A stretch of 64,000 nt of DNA from Catelliglobosispora koreensis DSM 44566 (GTDB taxonomy: Bacteria > Actinomycetota > Actinomycetes > Mycobacteriales > Micromonosporaceae). The notes below the pieces were generated by a model. The model was given only the letters and a program-made list of their open reading frames with translations, did not search any database and was not told where the DNA came from. The stretch covers positions 155,774 through 219,773 of the forward strand of contig NZ_KB903293.1 of the NCBI RefSeq assembly GCF_000379685.1, in the 5' to 3' direction. The translations under genes and the position numbers were made by a program. Shown here one piece after another: positions 30,223 through 39,190 of this stretch. Position 1 is the first letter of the stretch; each line of letters opens with the position of its first letter.

Positions 30223-30510
30223 ATGGGTGAGCCAGCAACGCCACGCGAACAGACCTTGCGCGAAGGGGTCGCCGAAGAAATCCGCGCGCTGATGGGGCGC
30301 CGCAACGTCAGCCGTCAGACGATGGCCAGGGCGCTTGGGGTGTCACACACCACCGTCTGGCGGCGGTTGTCAGGAGATACGGCACTAGACCTCGACGAGC
30401 TTGAGCGCGTCGCACGTGTCCTCGGCGTAGAGGTCACGGACTTGTTTCCGCGTGAGGGACGCGTCGTAGTTTTCGCCGACGGCACCCGTAGGCAAACTAC
30501 GGGACCGTAG
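30223..30510 (+). CDS. XRE-family helix-turn-helix regulator (rightward, repressor candidate)
   Basis: A 95-residue regulator with an XRE domain (IRALMGRRNVSRQTMARALGVSHTTVWRRLSGDTALDLDELERVARVLGVEVTDLFP). It is the only rightward phage gene at this end and diverges from the other XRE gene, so it is the best candidate for the CI-like repressor. The stop TAG at 30,508-30,510 lies inside a dyad (CTACGGGACCGTAG) that belongs to the host desaturase operator, so its last residues (ADGTRRQTTGP) may come from host DNA. It has no peptidase domain; RecA-cleavage control is not evident. Confidence 0.75.
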   Translation: MGEPATPREQTLREGVAEEIRALMGRRNVSRQTMARALGVSHTTVWRRLSGDTALDLDELERVARVLGVEVTDLFPREGRVVVFADGTRRQTTGP

Positions 30511-30526
30511 GTTACGGTTGCGTAGG
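30488..30526. promoter_or_regulatory. TetR-type operator of the desaturase operon
   Basis: A cluster of GTAGG/CCTAC-like half sites includes a 14-bp dyad CTACGGGACCGTAG (30,497-30,510) followed by GTTACGGTTGCGTAGG. This layout matches my memory of the repeated CCGTAGGTTACGG element upstream of actinobacterial stearoyl-CoA desaturase genes controlled by a neighbouring TetR. The TetR gene follows the desaturase here. The element overlaps the last codons of the phage regulator. Confidence 0.6.
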
Positions 30527-30554
30527 CCAGATTCCCCCTGCGCAATGAGGTGCC

Positions 30555-31529
30555 ATGTCGACCACAACTCTCCCGTCCACCGACACGGGGCAGACCACTG
30601 AGCGGGGGCCAAAACCGCTCACCGAAGGCAAGCAGCCACTGGGCATTCTCATCGCTCTCTGGTCGTTTGTGGTGCTGCCGCTGATCGCGGTCGTGGTGGC
30701 CATTCCGGTCGCCTGGGGTGGCTGGCTCACGTGGACTGATGTCGCGCTGTTCCTCCCGTTGTACTTCGTGTCCGGGCTGGGGATCACCGTTGGTTTCCAC
30801 CGCTACCTGACACACAGTTCGTTCAAGGCCACGCGCTGGCTGCGCGTGACGATGGCGGTCGCCGGGTCGCTCGCGATCCAGGGCAGCCCGACGCAGTGGG
30901 TGGCTGATCACCGGCGCCACCACCAATACTCCGACCTTGAGGGCGACCCACACTCGCCGTGGCGTTTCGGTGCCACGTTCTGGGGCCTGGCCAAGGGTCT
31001 GTTCCACGCTCACGTGGGCTGGCTGTTCCACCGTGAACTGTCCAATCGCGAGCGTTTCGCCCCCGACCTGATGGCGGACAAGGACATTCAGAAGGTCGAC
31101 AAGCTTTTCCCGGTGCTGGTCGTGCTTTCCGCGCTTTCCCCGGCCATCATCGGTGGCCTGGTGACGATGTCGTGGAAGGGTGCGCTGACCGGGTTCTTCT
31201 GGGCTGGCCTCGTGCGCATTGGCCTGCTGCACCACGTCACGTGGTCCATCAACTCGATCTGCCACGTCTATGGTGAGCGCCCGTTTGAGATGCGCGAAGG
31301 CGACAAGGCCACCAATTTCTGGCCGCTGGCGATCCTGTCGTTTGGCGAAAGCTGGCACAACTTGCACCACTCCGACCCGACTTGCGCGCGACACGGCGTG
31401 ATGCGCGGCCAGATCGATATGTCAGCCCGTCTGATCTGGATTTTTGAAAAGTTTGGCTGGGCATCGAACGTCAAGTGGCCCCGCCAGGAGCGGTTGCAGG
31501 CCAAACTGGTGAATCGTGATGGCCGATGA
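30555..31529 (+). CDS. Acyl-CoA delta-9 desaturase
   Basis: A 324-residue membrane diiron desaturase introducing a cis double bond into acyl-CoA, with electrons from a reductase partner. The three histidine boxes are present: HRYLTH near 84, HRRHH near 120 and HNLHH near 276, and about four membrane segments separate them. The length and the box spacing fit stearoyl-CoA desaturases such as mycobacterial DesA3. The TetR gene overlaps its 3' end. No reductase gene is nearby. It is the first host gene after the prophage, with the operator 30-60 bases upstream. Confidence 0.9.
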   Translation: MSTTTLPSTDTGQTTERGPKPLTEGKQPLGILIALWSFVVLPLIAVVVAIPVAWGGWLTWTDVALFLPLYFVSGLGITVGFHRYLTHSSFKATRWLRVTMAVAGSLAIQGSPTQWVADHRRHHQYSDLEGDPHSPWRFGATFWGLAKGLFHAHVGWLFHRELSNRERFAPDLMADKDIQKVDKLFPVLVVLSALSPAIIGGLVTMSWKGALTGFFWAGLVRIGLLHHVTWSINSICHVYGERPFEMREGDKATNFWPLAILSFGESWHNLHHSDPTCARHGVMRGQIDMSARLIWIFEKFGWASNVKWPRQERLQAKLVNRDGR

Positions 31530-32166
31530 GGCAAGCCAGGTAAAAGCCAGCAGCCGGGTCCGGATGAGTTTCTCCCAGCGACGGGAGCAGCTCATCGCGG
31601 TTGGGCGGCAGCTATTTGCCGAACGGGGATTTGACGCGACATCGATTGAGGAGATCTCGGCGCGAGCCAAGGTCTCCAAACCCGTGGTGTATGAGCACTT
31701 CGGGGGCAAAGAAGGGCTCTACGCGGTCGTGGTCGACCGGGAAGTCACCGCTTTGCTCGACCGGATTACCAACGCTCTGACCGCGGGTCACCCTCGGGAA
31801 CTTCTGGAACAGGCCGCGTTAGCCCTGCTCGATTACATCGAGCAAGAGACAAACGGCTTCCGCGTACTCGTTCGTGAGTCACCGGTCATGTCAGCCTCTG
31901 GCAACTTCTCGTCGGTCCTAAACGATGTGGCTCATCAGGTCGAGCATGTCCTGGGCAAGCAGTTCAAGACCCGGGGCTATGACCCGAAGCTCGCGGAGCT
32001 GTATTCACAGGCCCTTGTCGGCATGGTGGCGCTGACCGGGCGGTGGTGGCTTGAGGTGCGCAAGCCACGCAAGGAAGTCGTGGCCGCGCACCTGGTCAAT
32101 CTCGCCTGGAATGGACTGTCTCACCTGGACCCCAAGCCAGAGCTCATCACCCGCAAGGTGAAATAG
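31519..32166 (+). CDS. TetR-family transcriptional regulator
   Basis: A 215-residue regulator. The N-terminal HTH (SFSQRREQLIAVGRQLFAERGFDATSIEEISARAKVSKPVVYEHFGGKEGLYAVVVDRE) is a textbook TetR domain; the C-terminal helices form the ligand domain. It overlaps the desaturase by 11 bases, starting at ATG 31,519 (a GTG one codon earlier is also possible). Co-transcription and the operator upstream suggest feedback control of the desaturase by acyl-CoA or fatty acid ligands, as known for related regulators. Confidence 0.85.
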   Translation: MADEASQVKASSRVRMSFSQRREQLIAVGRQLFAERGFDATSIEEISARAKVSKPVVYEHFGGKEGLYAVVVDREVTALLDRITNALTAGHPRELLEQAALALLDYIEQETNGFRVLVRESPVMSASGNFSSVLNDVAHQVEHVLGKQFKTRGYDPKLAELYSQALVGMVALTGRWWLEVRKPRKEVVAAHLVNLAWNGLSHLDPKPELITRKVK

Positions 32167-32169
32167 CCC

Positions 32170-32697
32170 CTATTCCTCGGGGTGGGCGACGCCGGGGTGG
32201 GCTGAGACAGTGTGCTCCGGCGTGGGAATCACGGCTGCCGCCCCGCGCCCACTGTGCCGGAAGATCTCTTCGTGCACGGCTTCCTCCGTGGTGCCCTTCT
32301 TGCCGTAGAGGCCGGATAGGAACAGCACGGTGCCGATGATGAACGAGACGATCGCGGTCGAAATGTTGAAGTTGAGGATGTTCGCCTCGGTCGACATGAC
32401 GAGGAGGCCGATCAGTCCGGCCAGCCAGAAGATCACACCGCCCGCGAAATTGATGTAGTGGTCCCAGTTGCGCCCGATCAGCGCGCCCAGCAGGACAATC
32501 GCCCCGACGACGATGGACAGGATGGCGAAGGCCGGATTCGTGCGCAGGCCAAGGGCTTCGGTTGTGCTTCGCTCGAAAAAGTCCTGGCCCCTGGTCTTCG
32601 TCAGACCGACGATGCCGAAGGCCAGCAGATAGAGCCCAGCAAGCCCCGCCAGAAAACGGTAAAACCCGCCTAGCCGGTGATTAATCGGTAGATGCAC
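32170..32697 (-). CDS. DUF4383 membrane protein
   Basis: A 175-residue protein with four membrane segments, closely similar in layout to the next gene (both have INHRLGGFYR or VNHPLRSLYR starts, then LGLRTNPAF and a central GRN.D motif). These match DUF4383 proteins. The GTG at 32,697 is chosen because it aligns with the paralogue's MHLPVNHP start. A charged tail (EEAVHEEIFRHSG) is unique to this copy. It converges with the TetR gene with only three bases between stops. Confidence 0.75.
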   Translation of the reverse strand: MHLPINHRLGGFYRFLAGLAGLYLLAFGIVGLTKTRGQDFFERSTTEALGLRTNPAFAILSIVVGAIVLLGALIGRNWDHYINFAGGVIFWLAGLIGLLVMSTEANILNFNISTAIVSFIIGTVLFLSGLYGKKGTTEEAVHEEIFRHSGRGAAAVIPTPEHTVSAHPGVAHPEE

Positions 32698-32721
32698 TTC
32701 TTCAGTTTGGCGCACCCACGC

Positions 32722-33144
32722 CTAAGATCGCTGCACTTTGACATACATTCCGGCCGTTGCGAGCAGCGAGCCGATGACGAACGAAACGACACAGGTCACG
32801 ATCGTGAAGTTCAGGTAGTTGGTCTTGGGGTCGTTCATGAGCAGCATCATGGCCAAGCCCACGATCAGGTGCCCGACGCCTATCCACAGGTAGGCGAACC
32901 GGTCCACATTGCGCCCGAGCAGCGTCGCCAGCGTGACGAGCACGCCGGTGCCGATGGAGGCGTAGGAGAAGGCCGGGTTCGTGCGCAGCCCGAGCGCGGT
33001 GGCGCCGCTGGCCTCGAAGAGCGGATCTCCCTGTGTGGCGAAGAAGCCCACGACACCCAGCACCAGCATCAGCAGCCCGGCGAAGAACGCCAGGCGGCGG
33101 TAGAGCGAGCGCAAGGGATGATTGACAGGCAGGTGCATGGCCAT
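32722..33144 (-). CDS. DUF4383 membrane protein (paralogue)
   Basis: A 140-residue four-helix membrane protein: LRSLYRRLAFFAGLLMLVLGVVGFF, then ATALGLRTNPAFSYASIG, GRNVDRFAYLWIGVGHLIVGLAMMLLM and CVVSFVIGSLLATAG. It is a tandem duplicate of the downstream gene. Function of DUF4383 proteins is unknown; actinomycetes often carry several. ATG at 33,144, with a second ATG two codons later as an alternative. Confidence 0.75.
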   Translation of the reverse strand: MAMHLPVNHPLRSLYRRLAFFAGLLMLVLGVVGFFATQGDPLFEASGATALGLRTNPAFSYASIGTGVLVTLATLLGRNVDRFAYLWIGVGHLIVGLAMMLLMNDPKTNYLNFTIVTCVVSFVIGSLLATAGMYVKVQRS

Positions 33145-33187
33145 GGCTGAACTCCGTGGAACCGAGGGGTTGGGTGCCAGGAAGATA

Positions 33188-34951
33188 TCAGGACAGCAGC
33201 TCAGCTAAAGCCAGCCATTCCTCTTCAAGGGCTGCCTTGTCCGCCATAAGCTCGCGCAACGAACTGTCCAGTTCGGCCACTTTGGCGTAGTCAGTGGCGT
33301 TGTCCGCCATCGCCGCGTGCAGTTTGTCCTCACGCTCAGCGAGCTTGGAAAGCTGCCGTTCGACCCGTGCGAAGTCCTTCTTGGCCTGACGCGGGTCTAT
33401 TTTGGAGGTTTTCTCCACGCTATCGGTCACGGCCGCCGGTTCTGAGGCGATCAGCGAGAGGTAGGCGTCGACTCCACCGGGCAGGTGGCGCAACGTACCG
33501 TCCCCGGGCAGGGCATACATCTTGTCGCAGACCCGCTCGACCAGGTAGCGGTCGTGAGAGGCGACGACCATCGTGCCCGGCCACGTGTCCAGCAGGTCTT
33601 CCAGCGACGCCAGCGTGTCTGTGTCGAGGTCGTTGGTCGGTTCGTCGAGCAGCAGCACGTTGGGCTCAGCGGCCAGCAGGCGCAGCAGCTGGAGCCTTCG
33701 GCGCTCCCCACCGGACAGGTCGGCCACCGGTGTCCACACGCGACGATCCGTAAAGCCGAACACCTCGGCCAGTTGCGCGGCGGACAGCTCACGGTCGCCT
33801 AGCTTGACCCGGCGCGCGACCTGCTCGACGGCTTCCAGGAGCCGCAGCTCACCGGGCAGTTCGTGCAGCTCCTGGGACAGGAACGCTGGTTTGACCGTCT
33901 TGCCGGCCGTGAAACCGGCAGCGGAAGTCATGCCAGCGAGCAGTCTGAGCAAAGTGGACTTTCCGGCCCCGTTGGCGCCGAGCAGCGCGACGCGGTCGCC
34001 GGGTCCGACGTGCCACGTGACGTTGTTCAGAATCAGCTTCGGCCCAGCGTGCAACGTGACGTCGACTAGGTCGAAGACCTGCCGCCCGAGCCTCGCTGTG
34101 GCCAGTTTCGCCAAGGTCACTTGGTCCCGGGCCTCCGGTACATCAGCGATCAGGGCGTTGGCCGCATCGATGCGGAACTTGGGCTTGGACGTGCGGGCAG
34201 GCGGACCGCGGCGCAGCCACGCGATCTCCTTGCGCAGCAGGTTCTGACGTCTGGACTCGGTCACGGCTGCTACGCGCTCACGCTCGGCTCTGGCTAGTAC
34301 CCACGCGGCGTAGCCACCTTCATAGGCGCGGACCTGCAGGTCGGCGACTTCCCAGATGTGATCGCAGACCGCGTCGAGAAACCAGCGATCGTGGGTGACC
34401 ACGACCAGGGCGCCCTTCCACTTTTCACGCAGCCAGCTGGCCAGCCAGTTCACGCCTGCGATGTCGAGATGGTTGGTCGGCTCGTCGAGGATGAGCAGGT
34501 CAGCCTCGCGCACGAGCAGCGCAGCTAGGGCGATGCGGCGGCGTTCCCCACCCGACATCGGGCCGACCGGTGTGTCCAGCCCCAGCCCGGCCATGCCCAG
34601 GCCGTCGAGGATGCCACGGATCCCGGCGTCGCCAGCCCATTCGTGCTCGGCCCCGAAGGCGGCAGGCAGCCACGCCTCCCCGAGCACGACATCGCGCACG
34701 GTTGCGTCTTGGGCAAGGTTCAAACTTTGCGGGAGTACGGAAACACGCAGGTCACGACGTAACGTCACCCGGCCTGAGTCCGGCTCTTCCAGGCGTGCGA
34801 GCAGGCGCAGCAAAGTGGACTTGCCGGCGCCGTTGAGCCCCACGACCCCGACGCGGTCGGTGTCTTCGAGGCCGATGGACACGTCTGTCAGCAGTGGACC
34901 GGTCGGGCCGTAGCCCTTGGATGCCCGATCCAGGTTGATCAAGTTAGCCAA
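33188..34951 (-). CDS. ABC-F family ATPase
   Basis: A 587-residue protein with two ABC domains and no membrane segments: Walker A GLNGAGKST and GANGAGKST, signatures MSGGERRR and LSGGERRR, Walker B LLILDEPTNHLD and VLLLDEPTNDLD. A helical C-terminal extension (KDFARVERQLSKLAEREDKLHAAM) follows. ABC-F proteins act on ribosomes, some giving antibiotic resistance, others translation factors. The TTG at 34,951 is chosen: CGGGAG is just upstream and the protein then begins LANLINLDRASKGYG as in relatives. It overlaps ispE by eight bases. A much longer in-frame extension upstream is an ispE shadow. Confidence 0.85.
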   Translation of the reverse strand: MANLINLDRASKGYGPTGPLLTDVSIGLEDTDRVGVVGLNGAGKSTLLRLLARLEEPDSGRVTLRRDLRVSVLPQSLNLAQDATVRDVVLGEAWLPAAFGAEHEWAGDAGIRGILDGLGMAGLGLDTPVGPMSGGERRRIALAALLVREADLLILDEPTNHLDIAGVNWLASWLREKWKGALVVVTHDRWFLDAVCDHIWEVADLQVRAYEGGYAAWVLARAERERVAAVTESRRQNLLRKEIAWLRRGPPARTSKPKFRIDAANALIADVPEARDQVTLAKLATARLGRQVFDLVDVTLHAGPKLILNNVTWHVGPGDRVALLGANGAGKSTLLRLLAGMTSAAGFTAGKTVKPAFLSQELHELPGELRLLEAVEQVARRVKLGDRELSAAQLAEVFGFTDRRVWTPVADLSGGERRRLQLLRLLAAEPNVLLLDEPTNDLDTDTLASLEDLLDTWPGTMVVASHDRYLVERVCDKMYALPGDGTLRHLPGGVDAYLSLIASEPAAVTDSVEKTSKIDPRQAKKDFARVERQLSKLAEREDKLHAAMADNATDYAKVAELDSSLRELMADKAALEEEWLALAELLS

Positions 34952-35882
34952 CCCGTGCTCCCGGGACAGGGCCGTGCGCCAAGTGGACTCCACGCGCATG
35001 TGGACGGACCGCCTCAGCGATCTTCTCCCCGTGCACTTCATCGCTGGCCAGGAAAACGCAGGTCGGACCGCTCCCGGACACGAGCGAAGCATGTGCCCCA
35101 GCGGACCGTCCAGCCTCCAAAGTGGACTCCAGAGCGGGATGCAACGAGATCGCGGCGGCTTCCAGGTCGTTGCCGAGCGCGGCACCAAGCACCTCAGGGT
35201 CCTTCTGGCGCAACGCGGCGAGCAACGCATCGGTGCTGGTGAGTGGCGCGGGTGCCTGCCCGGCCTCGCGCAGCCGGTCGAGTTCGCGGAAGACCGCCGG
35301 AGTCGACAGCTCGCCCTCGGCGAAGGCGACCACCCAGTGCCACTTACTTGGCCTGGCCAGCACGGGGCTAACCGTCTCGCCCCGGCCGGTGCCGAGAGCG
35401 GTGCCGCCAAAGAGCAAGAACGGAACGTCTGAGCCCAGGGTTTCGGCGATCTTCGCTAGGTCAGCGCGGCTGAACTGGGTGCCCCACAACGCGTCGCAGG
35501 CGACCAGAGTCGCCGCGGCGTCAGCTGACCCTCCGGCCAGTCCAGCGGCCAATGGAATCGACTTACGCAAATGCAGGCGCGCCTTGGGTTCCACCTTCGC
35601 CGCCACGGCTAGCGCCTTGGCGGCACGGATCACGAGGTTGTCGTCACCGAGGTCGAGCTGACCGACCCCTTCGCCCTGCATCGTGAGCGTGAGCGCATCT
35701 CCAGTACGAGCGGTCACCTCATCGAAAAGCGAGATCGCGTGGTAGACCGTGTGCAGCTCGTGATAGCCATCACCGCGCAGCGGCCCGACCCCGAGATGTA
35801 AGTTGATCTTGGCGGGCACTTTGACACGCACCGGCCCCAGGGCCAGCTGCCCGTCGTTTTCGAGCGCCCATGCCTCGGTCAC
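34944..35882 (-). CDS. ispE: 4-diphosphocytidyl-2-C-methyl-D-erythritol kinase
   Basis: A 312-residue GHMP kinase of the MEP isoprenoid pathway, phosphorylating CDP-ME at the 2-hydroxyl. The N-terminal PAKINLHLGVG, the GHMP ATP motif PLAAGLAGGSADAAA and the C-terminal VSGSGPTCVF all fit IspE. It follows ksgA and precedes an ABC-F gene, a pairing conserved in actinobacteria. ATG at 35,882. Confidence 0.93.
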   Translation of the reverse strand: MTEAWALENDGQLALGPVRVKVPAKINLHLGVGPLRGDGYHELHTVYHAISLFDEVTARTGDALTLTMQGEGVGQLDLGDDNLVIRAAKALAVAAKVEPKARLHLRKSIPLAAGLAGGSADAAATLVACDALWGTQFSRADLAKIAETLGSDVPFLLFGGTALGTGRGETVSPVLARPSKWHWVVAFAEGELSTPAVFRELDRLREAGQAPAPLTSTDALLAALRQKDPEVLGAALGNDLEAAAISLHPALESTLEAGRSAGAHASLVSGSGPTCVFLASDEVHGEKIAEAVRPHARGVHLAHGPVPGARVG

Positions 35883-35937
35883 GCGCGCCAGCCTACTTGA
35901 GCGTCATGACCAGCCTCACGGCCACATCACCCGAGCG

Positions 35938-36783
35938 TCACGCCTGGTCCAGGGTGCGGCGGGTGGCGGCGAGGCGGGCGAAGGCGTGCACGTCGAGCTG
36001 TTCGCCACGGGTGGAGGGGTCAATGCCGGCCGCGCGCAGGAAACGTTCGGCCTCGGCGGGCGAGCCGGCCCAGCCGGCGAGGGCGGCCCGCAGCGTCTTG
36101 CGTCGCTGGGAGAAGGCCGCGTCGACAACGGCGAACACTTCTTTGCGGGACACATCGGTGCGCGGTGGGTCGCGGCGCTCGAAGTAGACCAGGCCCGAGT
36201 CGACGTTAGGCACGGGCCAGAACACGGCCGGAGAGATCTTGCCCGCTGGGCGGGAAGAGGCGTGCCAGGCGAGCTTCACACTTGGTACCCCATAAATGCG
36301 CGAACCCGGAGCGGCGGTGAGCCGGTCGGCGACCTCCTTCTGAACCATCACCAGGCCTTTGCGCAGCGATGGCAACGCGGCCAGAAAGTGAAGCAGCACC
36401 GGCACGGCGACGTTGTAGGGCAGGTTGGCCACAAAGGCGGTCGGCTCAGGGGAGAAGTCTTCCGCCGTAACGGTCAGCGCGTCCTTCAAGTGCACGGTCA
36501 GGTGCGCCGGAGCGTCCACTGTGGACGGTAAGGCGGCCGCCAGCACAGGATCGACCTCGACCACGTGCAGGTGGGACACGGCGGGCAGCAAACCGAGCGT
36601 CAGCGAACCCAAGCCCGGGCCGACTTCGACGGCAACGTCCAAAGGCGACAGATCCGCGGTCGCCACGATCCGCCGGATCGTGTTGGCGTCATGCAGAAAG
36701 TTTTGCCCGCGTCTCTTAGTGGGCTCGACTCCCAGCCGCGAAGCCAGTTCCCTGATCTCGGCTGGACCGAGCAACTTAGTCAC
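35938..36783 (-). CDS. rsmA: 16S rRNA dimethyladenosine transferase
   Basis: A 281-residue KsgA/RsmA enzyme that dimethylates two adjacent adenosines in the 3' hairpin of 16S rRNA. The start [20 protein letters not shown] motif [11 protein letters not shown], and the catalytic motif NLPYN ([12 protein letters not shown]) are present, and the C-terminus is basic. ATG at 36,783, followed by ispE downstream after 55 bases. In many actinobacteria rpfB and tatD sit upstream; here the mannosyltransferase gene is upstream instead. Confidence 0.92.
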   Translation of the reverse strand: MTKLLGPAEIRELASRLGVEPTKRRGQNFLHDANTIRRIVATADLSPLDVAVEVGPGLGSLTLGLLPAVSHLHVVEVDPVLAAALPSTVDAPAHLTVHLKDALTVTAEDFSPEPTAFVANLPYNVAVPVLLHFLAALPSLRKGLVMVQKEVADRLTAAPGSRIYGVPSVKLAWHASSRPAGKISPAVFWPVPNVDSGLVYFERRDPPRTDVSRKEVFAVVDAAFSQRRKTLRAALAGWAGSPAEAERFLRAAGIDPSTRGEQLDVHAFARLAATRRTLDQA

Positions 36784-36798
36784 GAGCGATTAGCCTAG

Positions 36799-38316
36799 TC
36801 AAATCCACCGGTTCCCCAGCAGCATCCGGCGGTTCCACGCCTCGGTCGTGAGGGCTTCGCCAGTCCAGATGGGGTAGAAGTAGACGAACGACAGGGCGAC
36901 CATCAGCACGAAGAACCCGGCGAAGACGGTGCCGTAGAGCAGGCGGTTCTCGTCCTTGGGCGCTCCGGGCGGCGGGGTCATGAGGCAGCCCAGCACGTAA
37001 ACGACGGCCAGGATCATGAACGGCAGCGCGGGCGCGGCGTAGAAGAAGAACGACGTGCGCTCCAGGAACGCCAGCCACGGCACCAGCGCGAAGCCGGCGA
37101 ACACGAGGATCGCCCCGGCCCGCCAGTCACGTCGGGCGATGCCAAACCACACGGTGGCCGCCAAGGCGGGCAGGAAGCTCCACCACAGCACGGGGTTGCC
37201 GACGAGCAGGATCTCAGCGGAACAGTCCGCCGCGCCACACGTGACGTTCTTGGAGAAGTAGAACGCGACGGGCCGCCACAGGAACAGCCACGCCCGCACG
37301 TCTGACTCGTAGGGATGCCCTGACGTCAGCGTGGAGTGGAAGGAGTAAGCCTGCTCGTGGTAGTGGATCCAGTTATCGATAACATTCGACGTGTACTGCC
37401 GGAAGTAGCCGTCGTCGGTGAGGAACCAGCCCGACCACGAGGCGGTGTAGACGATCAAGATGAGCGCGAAGCACGCGAACACCCAGAGGATCTCGTCGAG
37501 GAACGCGTCCAGGATCGGGCGGCGCGCCCCAGCTGTGCGGCGAAGGGCGATCTCCCACCAGAACACAAGGATGAGCGCCGCGGGCAGGAACGCCAGCACG
37601 CTCCACTTGACGGAAACGCCGCATCCGAGCATGAGCGCGGCGACGATCCGCCACCAGGGCACGGCGATGGGGGGACGGCTCGCCCGGCCTCGTGCGCCGG
37701 GGTCGCCTCCGGCTTCGATGAACGCCGCCCAGCGTCTGCGGCGCTGATCTCGGTCGAGCACCAGCGCACCGAACGTGGCCAGCACGAAGAACAGCACGAA
37801 GATGTCGAGCAAGGCCGTGCGTGAGAGCACGAAGTGCATGCCGTCAAACGTCAGCAGCAGACCGGCCGCGGCGGCGAGCACCACTGAACCGAAGAGCCGG
37901 TTGGCGATGCGCACCAGCATGATGACCGCGATGCAGCCGAAGATGGCCGCGCTGATCCGCCAGCCAACGCTGTTATAACCAAAGGCTTTGATGCCGAGCG
38001 CGATCAGCCACTTGCCCAGCGGCGGGTGCACGACGTAGCCCGCGGTCTCGTTCTTGGCGTCCCACTCGACACCATGCGTCAGCATGTCGTTGGCGTCATC
38101 GGCGTAATACACCTCATCGAAGATCAGCTCTGGCGGATGCGCCAGGCCGACGATGCGCACGATGAAGGCGAGAAGCCCGATTGAGATCGCTGCGAGCCAG
38201 CCGTAAGGATTCAGCCACGTGTCCAGCGGCTGCAGACGGCGAGTCACCGCCTTCACCACTCCCGCCGAAGGCGGGTTAGCGGGCGCTTTTGCGGGAGCGG
38301 TCACCGTCTGCGTCAC
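36799..38316 (-). CDS. pmt: Protein O-mannosyltransferase (Pmt)
   Basis: A 505-residue polytopic GT-C glycosyltransferase with about 10-11 membrane segments. The first loop has PPELIFDEVYYADDANDMLTHG, with the catalytic DE motif, and the second has HPPLGKWLIALGIKAFGYNSVGWR. It transfers mannose from polyprenyl phosphate mannose to secreted proteins. The GTG at 38,316 is chosen; an upstream extension in the same frame overlaps the divergent rsmI gene and encodes nothing typical. In M. tuberculosis pmt is next to rsmI, as here. Confidence 0.88.
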   Translation of the reverse strand: MTQTVTAPAKAPANPPSAGVVKAVTRRLQPLDTWLNPYGWLAAISIGLLAFIVRIVGLAHPPELIFDEVYYADDANDMLTHGVEWDAKNETAGYVVHPPLGKWLIALGIKAFGYNSVGWRISAAIFGCIAVIMLVRIANRLFGSVVLAAAAGLLLTFDGMHFVLSRTALLDIFVLFFVLATFGALVLDRDQRRRRWAAFIEAGGDPGARGRASRPPIAVPWWRIVAALMLGCGVSVKWSVLAFLPAALILVFWWEIALRRTAGARRPILDAFLDEILWVFACFALILIVYTASWSGWFLTDDGYFRQYTSNVIDNWIHYHEQAYSFHSTLTSGHPYESDVRAWLFLWRPVAFYFSKNVTCGAADCSAEILLVGNPVLWWSFLPALAATVWFGIARRDWRAGAILVFAGFALVPWLAFLERTSFFFYAAPALPFMILAVVYVLGCLMTPPPGAPKDENRLLYGTVFAGFFVLMVALSFVYFYPIWTGEALTTEAWNRRMLLGNRWI

Positions 38317-38368
38317 GGGAAGGATCGTATGCTCCCCAGTGGGGAAGTGCATATGCCACACAGGAGGG

Positions 38369-39190
38369 GTGTTGAGCGGGCTCATACTTTGCGGTGCGCC
38401 GCTGGGCAATCCAGGCGACGCCTCGGCCCGCCTGAAAGAGGCCCTTTCCAGCGCGGCGATCGTCGCGGCTGAGGACACGCGAAGGCTGATCCGCCTCGCC
38501 AGGGATCTGAATATTGACATTCCGGGCAGGATCACGTCGTATTTCGCAGGCAATGAGGCCAAGCGCACGCCCGAACTCGTCGAGGCGATGCTCGCCGGCC
38601 AGGAAGTCGCGCTTATCACCGACGGTGGCATGCCCAGCGTCAGCGATCCTGGGTATCAACTAGTAGTCGCGGCGCTCGACGCCGGGGTGCCGGTGCGTGC
38701 CGTTCCCGGCCCGAGCGCCGTGACCACCGCACTCGCGCTTTCTGGGCTGCCTTGCGAGCGCTTCTGTTTCGAGGGGTTCCTGCCGCGTAAAGCCGGTGAG
38801 CGCCGCGCGCGCCTGGCAGAGCTGGCTGGCGAACAGCGCACGCTTGTCTTCTTCGAGGCGACGCACCGCATCGCGGACACGTTGCAAGACCTGGCCTCCG
38901 CGCTGGGTGCCGACCGCCGGGCCGCTCTGTGCCGCGAGTTGACCAAAACCTACGAGGAGGTACGCCGAAGCTCGCTCGGTGAGCTAGCGGCAGCCGGAGA
39001 ATTCCGGGGCGAAATCACCCTCGTGGTGCAGGGAGCCTCAGCCGGAGCAGAGCGTCCGGACGACGAGACGTTAAAAGCGGAGATCGCTGAGCTGGTGGCG
39101 AGCGGACAGTCCAAACGCGACGCAGCGGCGGCTGTCGCCGCCGCTTACGGCTTGTCCAAACGCGACGTCTACCAGCTATCGCTGCGGTAA
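38369..39190 (+). CDS. rsmI: 16S rRNA 2'-O-methyltransferase RsmI
   Basis: A 273-residue RsmI protein methylating C1402 of 16S rRNA. The start region GLILCGAPLGNPGDASARLKEAL, the AAEDTRRL motif, SYFAGNEAKRTPEL, ALITDGGMPSVSDPGYQLV, AVPGPSAVTTALALSGLP and FEGFLPRKAGERR are all family features. AGGAGGGG lies immediately ahead; GTG (38,369) or the next codon TTG (38,372) could start translation. It is divergent from pmt. A degenerate repeat block follows the stop. Confidence 0.92.
   Translation: MLSGLILCGAPLGNPGDASARLKEALSSAAIVAAEDTRRLIRLARDLNIDIPGRITSYFAGNEAKRTPELVEAMLAGQEVALITDGGMPSVSDPGYQLVVAALDAGVPVRAVPGPSAVTTALALSGLPCERFCFEGFLPRKAGERRARLAELAGEQRTLVFFEATHRIADTLQDLASALGADRRAALCRELTKTYEEVRRSSLGELAAAGEFRGEITLVVQGASAGAERPDDETLKAEIAELVASGQSKRDAAAAVAAAYGLSKRDVYQLSLR

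Larger units (their letters stand above)
1..30510 (-). mobile_element. Prophage, siphovirus type (incomplete at left edge)
   Basis: A continuous block of phage genes runs almost entirely on the minus strand: regulator pair, early operon with replication genes, then terminase, portal, capsid and connector genes in canonical siphovirus order. The right boundary is placed near 30,510, because the desaturase-TetR genes beyond it are host functions and the desaturase promoter region begins there. The left boundary, tail genes, lysis genes and integrase are outside the window. No frameshifted key gene was seen, so the visible part looks intact. The exact attachment site is not identified. Confidence 0.9.

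Noticed and set aside
1-30510. Integrase or recombinase gene in the visible prophage
   Set aside because: No tyrosine or serine recombinase motif seen. HNH and PD-(D/E)XK-type genes are nucleases, not integrases. The integrase is probably beyond the left edge.
34952-35410. Long N-terminal extension of the ABC-F protein
   Set aside because: It runs antisense-like through ispE in another frame and contains no ABC-F feature. The TTG with a ribosome binding site fits better.
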